From a bacterium (lineage in GTDB: Bacteria; UBA9089; JASEGY01), in NCBI GenBank assembly GCA_030019105.1, contig JASEGY010000150.1:1-8050 (forward strand): 8,050 nucleotides of DNA, written 5' to 3'. Made by a program: the position numbers and the translations under genes. Each line of letters starts with the position of its first letter. The stretch's first letter is position 1. Shown piece after piece: positions 1 through 6,507 of this stretch. The notes below the pieces were generated by a model, which saw nothing but the letters and a program-made list of their open reading frames with translations, did no database searches and was not told where the DNA came from.

Positions 1-1
1 C

Positions 2-3000
2 GGCAATTCGACCGGCCCGCAGCGGCCATGGTATGATAAATGGTCCTGGGCACCGCCGGAGTTGGAATATCCCTGCGGCCATAGTGTCCTTGAAGTCTAC
101 GATGCTACTCCCAGGTTCGTCTGGAGAAGAGACGGGCAGGTACCGCAGTATCACCTCCAGATATCTGAGCGGCCGGATTTTCTTTATCCACTTGAATTCG
201 AGGTGAATGCCCTGACGACCAGCGACACTATGTCTTTTGATGTGCCGGATACCCTGGCCCTTACGAGTAATCCTGATGGGAGCTGCAAAAGGTATTATTG
301 GCGGATCGGAGTGCTCTGGGGCGACAAGGTAGCCTGGAGTCAATGCTGTTACTTCTCGATTTGTCCGCCTCAGCTTAATACTCCCCAGGATGGATGGATG
401 ACCACCTGTCAAAGACCGGAATTGGAATGGGAGATGGTCTACTCATATTTCCCTGATAATGAAAACACCCCGAGCATTTCTGTTCCTTACTTTCGGCTTC
501 AGATAGATGATGATCCAAAATTCTTCACCCCTGTTGTGGATACCTTTACTGATACGGCGCCTTTTTATCCAGGTGAATATCCGGCCGGGGTCTATTTAGA
601 ACCTGGAGATAAGTGGGAAGGAGGATTGCAGCTTAGAAAAGATGGCATCTATTACTGGCGGGTTATGGCTTATGAAGAAGGCTACACCAAGCCGTTTAGC
701 AACTGGAGTAAAGTGGGGAGCTTCCAGATTACTCGGCCAATCCTGGTCTCACCGGTCAATGGCAGCGCCACTAACAATCCTAAACCGACCTTCAACTGGG
801 AGCCTGTCGGGTGTGATTACAATAACAGGTGTTACGATACCAACGATACCTACTTGTTCCAGCTCTTTAACTACAACGGTGAAGATACCCCAACCCCACT
901 CTATACGGCCATTATTACTCATCCTAACCACAGCTATACCCCGGACACCTCTTTACCTGAAGGGACCTACTGGTGGCGAATCAGGGGCTACGATAACACC
1001 GATACCTGCAGCACCTATTGGAGTGATCTGTGGAAGGTGATCATCGACCGGATAGACTATCCGCCGCCGGACGCCCCCACCCTGGTTTATCCTGCTTGTA
1101 ACAGCACGGAAAGAATAAACGATCCGCAATTTATCTGGACTGAAGTGGCTGATCCGCATACTGAAACAGCCAATGCCGTTGTCTACCAGATCCAGATCGA
1201 CCGTGACCGGTCTTTTTCTATCGCTGATTCCGAAGATGTGGACATCGACGACACTACTACCGCTACGACTTACAACCTTACAGACTTGCCTGACGGGACC
1301 TATTTCTGGAGGGTAAGGGCCATTGATCCCAGTAATAATAACTATCCCGGCAACTGGAGTGAATGCTGTAGCTTTGTCCTTGATACCACCGGGACAAAGG
1401 CCCGCTTGATTTATCCCGGGGCAAAGGCCGAGTTTTGCAGCCGGCAGTTCCATATCAATGACTGCACCCCGACCTTGGAGTGGGTTGATCTGCCTCCTCA
1501 CGGGGCCAGGCCGAACGGTCTGGATGAACCGCCGGCGGTGACCTATCAGGTTCGAGTCATCAATAAGAATGCCGGTGTTTATACCGGAAATGCGATTTAT
1601 CTTCCCGGCAGTGATGCCAATGGTTGGGTCTCTGTTGGAACCAACCATAGCTTTACCACCACTGTCTGTCTGCATGACTCAGATACTGATGGGGATTTCT
1701 ATTGGTGGGAGTTGCGGATAACCGACGAGGCCGGTAATGCCTGGTCTGACTCCCTGGCCTTCATTGTAGACACCAGGCCGCCAACTACTCCCCAGGACTT
1801 GTCTGATACACCGCAAGATGGCGATTACGTGGCTGATCCGACTCCAACCTTTATCTGGAACGAAGGCGATACCGGCTCTCAAACTGCCTGGGTAGACTGG
1901 AGCTCTACGGCGGCCCTATATCTTCCGGGAGGAGTATATACTCCCGGCGCTGGAGATGCTGATCCGCCTCCTGGGGTTGCCTGGGTAATCAGCCACGGCA
2001 GCGAACTCCGGTATGATTTTCAAATTGCTCCGATGAAATCAGGCTGGAGTTCACCAGTGGTTGACGTAACCGAATTGACCGAACCGACTTACACGGCTTC
2101 TTTACCGGACGGTCAATATATGTGGCGGGTCAGAGCCAGGGATTGTGCCGGCAATTATAGTCCGTGGAAGACCCAGGTATTTGTCATCGATACAGTTCCG
2201 CCCTGTACCCCGGAACTGCTTTCTCCGTCCAACGGGATCGCTCTGGCTGATACCACCCCGCTCTTTGACTGGGATGATGTTATTGATCCCAATATTATCA
2301 GCTACCGGATCGAGGTCGATACTGAGGTAAGCTTTACTGCTCCGCTGGTTATTGACCATTGGAATACCGGAACACCACCGGTTTCCCAATATCAAACAGC
2401 CGATTCCGAGGCCCTGGATAACCGGGTGATCTACTACTGGCGGGTAACCGCCTATGATAAGGCCGGGAATGCCTGCTGGAGCCAGGTCTGGCGATTCAAC
2501 CCTGAAATGGGACTGCCGGATGATCCTGATCTCCTGGCGCCTGCCGGCTGCCTTAGCTACCGGAATGAGGGATATGCGGTTGAGCCGGATGTCTCGCCCA
2601 GTGTCTTCACAGGAACCAGTGGATCGCTCAGCCGGCCCTTTGACCGGACCAGACCAACCTTCTACTGGGAGGATACTGATACTGACCAGCGAACTATATC
2701 TTACATCTTCGAGTTGACTAAGGGCAAGGATGCCGGTGATCCGGACTTTCTACATGCAGATATTTCTGTCTCAGGGCTGACCGAATCAGGATACACCTTA
2801 CCCGAGGCCTACAAACTTTCCGAAGGCCACTACTACTGGCGGGTAATAGCGCTCGATGACGCCGGGAACCAGAGCGCTGGGGCCAAGATGCTGGCCTTCA
2901 CCGTTGATCTTACCCCGCCGGATATGCCCGTTTATTCATCTCCGGACGAGGGGGCCTTCCTCAACGATGATACCCCGACCCTGGATTGGGATGAGCCGGA

Positions 3001-6000
3001 GCCTTACGATCTCAGGTATCAGCTCCAGATCGATGATGACCCTGACTTCTCCTCACCTATTCTGGATATCGACGACTTTGAGTCTTCCCTGGCAGGCAGA
3101 GAAGAACCCTTAGACGGCAGCAGTACAGGTTACATCCACGGCAGTCAATACACGGTCACCCCGGCCCTGCCGGAAGGAACCTATTCCTGGCGGGTGCGGG
3201 CCATGGACTGCGGGGGCAACATCTCTGAGTGGAGCCATACCAGCCCCTACCGGAGATTCACCATTGACACCACCGCCCCGGACGCCCCTAACTTAGTCTC
3301 GCCAGCAGATTACGACATCACCAACGATATTACTCCAACCTTCACCTGGCAGCAGGTGGTTGATTCTAAAAGCTACCATTCCTCAGAGTTGTCAGGTAAT
3401 TTTGTCAACTCAGACTACTGCGATACGGTCTGCTACCTCATTCAGATCGAGACAGACGGCAGCTTAAATAATGGCGATGAGACGGGAGATGTTTTTAATC
3501 AGACCATCGAATACTCCAATGATCCGAGAGATCCCCACGATGTCTATTACCCGGAGATGTTCCAGGTATTAGACGGCCGAATGAGCTTTACGCCGGCTAT
3601 TCTACCGAATATTGGCGCCGGCAAGACCTTTTTCTGGCGGGTAACGGCCATTGACTGCGCGAAAAATGAATCCACCTGGTCAGAGATTCGGGCCATCAGG
3701 ATCGATTCGCATATACCTGCCTGTCCTACCTTAGTCTTGCCGGATGACGGAACCTACACCAATGATCCTACCCCCTTCTTTGATTGGTCGGATGAGGGAC
3801 CGAGCCGGTCTGGCAGGCCGAGCCGGCCTGGCGGATCAGCCTACGAGGATGAAGGCACGGGGCCAGGCATAGACAAGATCACCTATCAGATTCAGGTTGA
3901 CAACAACATCGACTTCTCCAATCCGGAAGTAGATGAGTGGGTAAATGTCTCCAGCTACGTCCCTACCGTGGTCTTGCGAGACGGAACCTACTACTGGCGG
4001 GTTAGCGGAATAGATGAGGCCGGCAACGGAGCAGAGGAGCAAGGGGGCAGAGGAGCAAGGGAGGGTTGCTGGTCAACCGATATCCGGCAGATTCATATTG
4101 ATACTGGTAAGCCGAGTTTCTGTCCTGACTGTAATACCCCCCAGTTAGTCACCCCTTGGGATGGTCAATGCCTCAATGATGCTACCCCTATCTTTGACTG
4201 GGATCCGATCGGTGATCCTTCCGCCCCAATTGTCTACACCTTGCAGGTAAGCGACGATCCCCGGTTCTCTGATCCCCTGGAAATAAACATCAGCGAGCTG
4301 CCCTTTGAGCCATTGATGGAGTTCCGGACGAATGGAGTTCCCAGCCTTCAGAATATCGCTAACACCCGCTGGCCGATTGACCGGAATGGCGACGGCCGGT
4401 TCAACATTACTGAAGCCGACTACGAGGCTTACAATGGTCAGTTCGGCAGCCGCTTTGACGGGGTGATGAGTGGATTAAATGCCTTGCCTGAAGGCGACTA
4501 CTACTGGCGGGTCAGGGCGACTGATCAGGCCAACAATCCCACGCCCTGGAGTTCGGCGGCTGAATTTAAGGTCGATCTGACTCCTCCGGCTATGCCTGCC
4601 CTGGTTTCACCAGCTAAGGTAAATCAGGTAGTGAATGATCAGGCTCCAACCCCCCTTACCGATCGAACACCAACCTTCCGCTGGACAGAGGTGTTGGACG
4701 CAATGGCCTATCTCTTCCAGCTCGATCGGGATTCGGATTTTTCGTCACCTGAGGTGGAAGTCGAAATAGTTGAGCCTCAATATATCTTGCCGGAGGAATA
4801 TGCCCTGATTCCGGGTGAGATATACTACTGGCGAGTAGCCGCACTTGATTGCGGGGGCAATAGATCAGACTTCAGCGGGGCATGGTCTGTCCGTAAGACA
4901 GCCACCTTTGTCAACCGCATCATGGATGATGTCCCACCTTATGATGACCGCATCTATGAAGAGGATGCAGTCTGGGACATCTCCCATTCGCCTTACATCA
5001 TTGAAGACCTGGTTCAGGTGCAGCCTGGAGTGACTCTGACCATTGAGCCGGGCGTTGAGGTCCTTTTCAGGTCATTCTCTACTATGCCTGATCCTGACCA
5101 GCCCCCTGAGCTGATCATCCAGGGAACCATGATCGCAGCCGGCAGAGCGCCGTCTCCTGAAGGCGCTCTGCCGGAGTCCCGGATTACCTTCAGCGCCTGG
5201 GCCAGACCGGACGGGAAGGTCTATTACCCTCAGGCCGGTGACTGGGGCCGGATCAAATTCGAGGAAACCTCTAATGGCTCAATCCTGAACTATGCCGATA
5301 TCAGTTACGGCGGTTGGTATGAGGATGGCCTGGGCGAATATCACCGGGGCAACATCGAGGTCTATGGCACTGAGGTCGTCATCGACCACATCCGAAGCAC
5401 TCACTCGGCGGCCTACGGGATACTTTACAGTGACAGAAACCAGGTTTCTTCGAGAAACCTGGTTTCTACTAACGCCATGAAGCCGACTATCACCAATTCG
5501 GAATTTACCGACAACCAATTAGATGGGGCTGATTTCAAGATAGCCGATGGGGCCATCACCATTAACAACTGTGAATTTGCCCGAAACGGCCGCTGGGGCA
5601 TCCTCAATGAGGGTAACTACTACGTGGGCAATAACACCGAGCTCGTTGTGACCAACTGTAACATTCACGACAACGGGATCAAACCAACTGACCGGGATGG
5701 GGCAGTTGGCGGAATATACTCCACCGGCACCGCCTCGGAGATCATTACCGATAATACAATCCGGAACAACGCCGGCTGGGCCACCATCAAGGGACAACAT
5801 CGACTGGGGGACTGCGTGGGTGGCTACATTATCGAGAACAATGAGATCAGCGGCAACAATCATAATGCTGTCCGGATCGATGCGACCAACCACTGCCTGG
5901 ATACGGTCTGGAATGCCTCAGTGCCCTTAGTTGTCCAGCGGATTATTGTTGAGGAAGATGCCATCCTGACCATTATGCCCGGCAGCATCGTCAAGTTGAG

Positions 6001-6301
6001 CGGGAGAGCGGGGGAGCAGGGGAGCGGAGGAGCAGGGCTGGAGATCAGAGGGAAGCTGATTGCTGACGGTGATCCAGGGGGCAATCTCCATGCCTTCTAC
6101 CTTAATCCGCAATCCGCAATCCGCAATCGGAACAATCCGAAGTCCGAAATCCGAAATCGGAACAATCCGCAATCCGCAATCCGCAATCGGAAATCCGGCT
6201 GGATGATTGGGCCGAAAACTTCATCGTCTTCACCTCCTACTTTGACGACGAATTTGGCGGAGATACTAACTGCGATGGGGACCAGCCGGTCAACCGAATA
6301 G
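2..6301 (+). CDS. Giant multidomain surface protein, N-terminal piece (5' partial, frameshifted end)
   Basis: This is the main reading frame. It is open from base 2 with no stop, so the gene starts upstream. The TTG at 62 is only the first possible start codon: it has no convincing ribosome binding site, and the 20 codons before it read as protein (...KWSWAPPE). The product carries 13 tandem Ig/Fn3-like modules (to about 4915) and then a right-handed beta-helix (from about 4940). Such proteins are typically exported and act in adhesion or as cell-surface scaffolds; no enzyme active site is visible. Acidic residues and aromatic signatures are abundant. The true frame is lost in the repeat array at 6104-6198. 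The last codons, from about 6199 to the TAG at 6299-6301, are out-of-frame junk (ending in GTSRSTE), because another frame continues the beta-helix. The signal peptide and N-terminus lie outside the window. Confidence is high for coding and modest for the exact role. Confidence 0.93.
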   Translation, partial: GNSTGPQRPWYDKWSWAPPELEYPCGHSVLEVYDATPRFVWRRDGQVPQYHLQISERPDFLYPLEFEVNALTTSDTMSFDVPDTLALTSNPDGSCKRYYWRIGVLWGDKVAWSQCCYFSICPPQLNTPQDGWMTTCQRPELEWEMVYSYFPDNENTPSISVPYFRLQIDDDPKFFTPVVDTFTDTAPFYPGEYPAGVYLEPGDKWEGGLQLRKDGIYYWRVMAYEEGYTKPFSNWSKVGSFQITRPILVSPVNGSATNNPKPTFNWEPVGCDYNNRCYDTNDTYLFQLFNYNGEDTPTPLYTAIITHPNHSYTPDTSLPEGTYWWRIRGYDNTDTCSTYWSDLWKVIIDRIDYPPPDAPTLVYPACNSTERINDPQFIWTEVADPHTETANAVVYQIQIDRDRSFSIADSEDVDIDDTTTATTYNLTDLPDGTYFWRVRAIDPSNNNYPGNWSECCSFVLDTTGTKARLIYPGAKAEFCSRQFHINDCTPTLEWVDLPPHGARPNGLDEPPAVTYQVRVINKNAGVYTGNAIYLPGSDANGWVSVGTNHSFTTTVCLHDSDTDGDFYWWELRITDEAGNAWSDSLAFIVDTRPPTTPQDLSDTPQDGDYVADPTPTFIWNEGDTGSQTAWVDWSSTAALYLPGGVYTPGAGDADPPPGVAWVISHGSELRYDFQIAPMKSGWSSPVVDVTELTEPTYTASLPDGQYMWRVRARDCAGNYSPWKTQVFVIDTVPPCTPELLSPSNGIALADTTPLFDWDDVIDPNIISYRIEVDTEVSFTAPLVIDHWNTGTPPVSQYQTADSEALDNRVIYYWRVTAYDKAGNACWSQVWRFNPEMGLPDDPDLLAPAGCLSYRNEGYAVEPDVSPSVFTGTSGSLSRPFDRTRPTFYWEDTDTDQRTISYIFELTKGKDAGDPDFLHADISVSGLTESGYTLPEAYKLSEGHYYWRVIALDDAGNQSAGAKMLAFTVDLTPPDMPVYSSPDEGAFLNDDTPTLDWDEPEPYDLRYQLQIDDDPDFSSPILDIDDFESSLAGREEPLDGSSTGYIHGSQYTVTPALPEGTYSWRVRAMDCGGNISEWSHTSPYRRFTIDTTAPDAPNLVSPADYDITNDITPTFTWQQVVDSKSYHSSELSGNFVNSDYCDTVCYLIQIETDGSLNNGDETGDVFNQTIEYSNDPRDPHDVYYPEMFQVLDGRMSFTPAILPNIGAGKTFFWRVTAIDCAKNESTWSEIRAIRIDSHIPACPTLVLPDDGTYTNDPTPFFDWSDEGPSRSGRPSRPGGSAYEDEGTGPGIDKITYQIQVDNNIDFSNPEVDEWVNVSSYVPTVVLRDGTYYWRVSGIDEAGNGAEEQGGRGAREGCWSTDIRQIHIDTGKPSFCPDCNTPQLVTPWDGQCLNDATPIFDWDPIGDPSAPIVYTLQVSDDPRFSDPLEINISELPFEPLMEFRTNGVPSLQNIANTRWPIDRNGDGRFNITEADYEAYNGQFGSRFDGVMSGLNALPEGDYYWRVRATDQANNPTPWSSAAEFKVDLTPPAMPALVSPAKVNQVVNDQAPTPLTDRTPTFRWTEVLDAMAYLFQLDRDSDFSSPEVEVEIVEPQYILPEEYALIPGEIYYWRVAALDCGGNRSDFSGAWSVRKTATFVNRIMDDVPPYDDRIYEEDAVWDISHSPYIIEDLVQVQPGVTLTIEPGVEVLFRSFSTMPDPDQPPELIIQGTMIAAGRAPSPEGALPESRITFSAWARPDGKVYYPQAGDWGRIKFEETSNGSILNYADISYGGWYEDGLGEYHRGNIEVYGTEVVIDHIRSTHSAAYGILYSDRNQVSSRNLVSTNAMKPTITNSEFTDNQLDGADFKIADGAITINNCEFARNGRWGILNEGNYYVGNNTELVVTNCNIHDNGIKPTDRDGAVGGIYSTGTASEIITDNTIRNNAGWATIKGQHRLGDCVGGYIIENNEISGNNHNAVRIDATNHCLDTVWNASVPLVVQRIIVEEDAILTIMPGSIVKLSGRAGEQGSGGAGLEIRGKLIADGDPGGNLHAFYLNPQSAIRNRNNPKSEIRNRNNPQSAIRNRKSGWMIGPKTSSSSPPTLTTNLAEILTAMGTSRSTE
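1925..1947. repeat. Small imperfect inverted repeat around GAGTATATACTC
   Basis: A perfect 12-bp palindrome, GAGTATATACTC (1932-1943), is flanked by CCGG on both sides, with a 3-nt bulge (GAG) on the left. It encodes PGGVYTPG in the loop of module 6. It is in frame and mid-gene with no T-run, so it is not a terminator. It may be chance. Confidence 0.4.
3800..3835. repeat. Tandem 18-bp repeat, CCGAGCCGGYCTGGCRG family (two units)
   Basis: The units at 3800-3817 and 3818-3835 agree at 15 of 18 bases. They encode PSRSGR-PSRPGG, in frame, in a loop of module 11 between WSDEG and the strand KITYQIQV. The second unit shares 19 identical bases (3816-3834) with 7750-7768, also read as PSRPGG. This looks like a short dispersed element inserted in coding DNA. 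Confidence 0.75.
4028..4066. repeat. Purine-only GGAGCARGGG repeat inserted in module 11
   Basis: This is a stretch of G and A interrupted only by C in GCA/GC, with no T. A 15-bp direct repeat, GCAGAGGAGCAAGGG, occurs at 4031-4045 and 4047-4061. It encodes GAEEQGGRGAREG (13 residues, 39 nt, in frame) between the conserved D-E-A-G-N turn and the C-W-S that should follow it; module 7 has the uninterrupted version (KAGNACWS). It matches 6013-6037 at 21 of 25 bases (4036-4060). Confidence 0.75.
4379..4414 (+). other. EF-hand / dockerin-like calcium-binding loop inside module 12
   Basis: The twelve codons read DRNGDGRFNITE, matching the canonical EF-hand loop: D1, N3, D5, G6, N9 and acidic E12. 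They are followed by ADYEAYNGQFGSRFD, which looks like the helix of a dockerin half-repeat. Only one such loop is present, whereas a classical dockerin has two. It sits in an extra segment of about 55 residues that makes module 12 the longest of the array. Calcium binding is inferred from the motif. Confidence 0.72.
5139..5174. repeat. Perfect 13-bp inverted repeat with 10-nt loop
   Basis: The left arm CCGGCAGAGCGCC (5139-5151) is the exact reverse complement of the right arm GGCGCTCTGCCGG (5162-5174). It encodes part of AAGRAPSPEGALPES in a beta-helix loop. No T-run follows, so it is not a terminator. It could be a dispersed palindromic element; no second copy is in the window. Confidence 0.75.
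5435..5467. repeat. Palindromic element AGAAACC-A-GGTTTCT / tcg / AGAAACC-T-GGTTTCT
   Basis: The arms at 5435-5449 and 5453-5467 are exact 15-bp reverse complements with a 3-nt TCG loop, and each arm is itself almost palindromic. The 33 nt (11 codons, in frame) encode RNQVSSRNLVS, which interrupts a beta-helix rung between GILYSD and TNAMKPTITNSEF. AGAAACC-GGTTTCT motifs of this kind are known to me as dispersed repeats in cyanobacteria and some other bacteria; that is recall, not a search. Confidence 0.85.
6001..6040. repeat. Second purine-only GGAGCAGGGG repeat, in the beta-helix
   Basis: A G/A-rich tract with GGGGAGC-type subunits encodes GRAGEQGSGGAG between the strand IVKLS and the next strand LEIRGKLIADG, which are normally adjacent. 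It aligns with the module 11 copy (6013-6037 against 4036-4060, 21 of 25 bases). It is in frame. Confidence 0.72.
6104..6198. repeat. Heptamer-based tandem array, three 30-bp units, frame-breaking
   Basis: The array has three 30-bp units (6104-6133, 6134-6163, 6164-6193) plus a 5-nt tail. Each unit is three heptamers of the AATCCGC/AATCCGA type followed by AATCGGAAC (AATCGGAAA in the last). In the upstream frame it encodes a 10-residue repeat (NPQSAIRNRN, NPKSEIRNRN, NPQSAIRNRK). Units 1 and 3 differ only at the last base; unit 2 has A for C in the heptamers and one AGTCCGA. The array has length 95, which leaves remainder 2 on division by 3, so it shifts the frame. Deleting it exactly rejoins ...HAFYL to LDDWAENF... 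in one frame. Confidence 0.9.
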
Positions 6302-6507
6302 CGGATGACGGCGACTGGCAGGGCATCCTCTTCTCCGATTCAGCCTCGGATGAGTCCATCATCAACCGGGCGATTATCCTCTATTCTGAAGATGGCCTTG
6401 AGCTGCACAATGCCTCACCGACTATTACCAACAACAAGATCGCCTACAACACCTACCGGGCGATTGCGGTAAGGGAGAACTCCGATCCCCTGATCGAGAG
6501 ACGATAG
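6199..6507 (+). pseudogene. Frameshifted beta-helix continuation of the giant gene (middle piece)
   Basis: This stretch continues the upstream protein in a different frame. It reads LDDWAENFIVFTSYFDDEF, then GGDTNCDGDQ, GDWQGILFSDSASDESIIN, and NASPTITNNKIAYNTYRAI. These are typical beta-helix phrases: 'IVFTS' before a loop, 'WQGILF', and 'PTITNNKI' rungs. They follow naturally from LEIRGKLIADGD, encoded just before the repeat array. There is no start codon context or ribosome binding site, so it is not a gene of its own. It ends at TAG 6505-6507 (after PLIERR), where the frame shifts again. Removing the 95-nt array at 6104-6198 fuses this piece in frame to the upstream one (...NLHAFYL-LDDWAENF...). 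I infer a broken gene, or a cell-to-cell variable one, rather than two genes. Confidence 0.8.

Larger units (their letters stand above)
53..4915 (+). repeat. Thirteen tandem Ig/Fn3-like modules
   Basis: Each module runs roughly 'P-x-L-x-SP-x-x-G ... D-x-TP-x-F-x-W ... Y-x-LQID-x-D-x-x-F ... L-P-x-G-x-YYWRV-x-A-x-D-x-x-GN-x-x-x-WS ... F-x-ID-x-x-x-P'. The YYWRV-type signatures start at 293, 650, 968, 1301, 1700 (YWWEL, degenerate), 2117, 2432, 2831, 3182, 3629, 3989, 4499 and 4823. Spacing is 315-510 nt, so modules are about 105-170 residues, with loops of very different lengths. Module 12 is the longest because of an inserted calcium loop. Modules 6, 9, 10 and 13 carry a cysteine in the D-C-x-x-N turn, suggesting disulfides and an extracytoplasmic location. 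DNA identity between modules is low outside the signature, so the duplications are old. The likely role is an extended stalk or ligand-binding rod; that part is inference. Confidence 0.88.
4940..6500 (+). other. Right-handed parallel beta-helix domain (first part)
   Basis: The domain opens with AVWDISHSPYIIEDLVQVQ and then GVTLTIEPGVEVLF, the typical cap of surface beta-helix proteins. It continues with repeated rungs rich in N, I and V, such as PTITNSEFTDNQ, ITINNCEFARNGRWGIL and IITDNTIRNNAGW. A second cap-like phrase, AILTIMPGSIVKLSG, starts near 5959 and begins a second helix unit. The fold is shared by pectate-lyase-like and NosD-like proteins, but no lyase active-site pattern is evident. 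Three repeat insertions (5435-5467, 6001-6040, 6104-6198) and one hairpin (5139-5174) fall inside it. The last stretch, 6199-6500, is read in a shifted frame. Confidence 0.8.

Noticed and set aside
62..64. TTG as the true translation start
   Set aside because: The frame is open before it with plausible protein (KWSWAPPE), there is no good ribosome binding site, and a surface protein should begin with a signal peptide, which is absent here.
953..1675. 240-codon open frame on the minus strand
   Set aside because: It lies fully antisense to modules 3-5, whose sequence is clearly protein-coding on the + strand, and its translation shows no recognisable domain.
5435..5467. Rho-independent terminator
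   Set aside because: No T-run follows the stem, and coding sequence continues uninterrupted in the same frame.
5927..6172. Minus-strand 81-codon frame across the heptamer array
   Set aside because: It is open only because the array has no stops in any frame; the repeat accounts for its repeated VPI...FGLRI-type residues.
6104..6198. CRISPR array
   Set aside because: Units are contiguous heptamers and 30-mers with no variable spacers.
6480..6507. Programmed -1 ribosomal frameshift site
   Set aside because: No in-phase slippery heptamer of the X-XXY-YYZ type and no obvious downstream stem; an indel is simpler.
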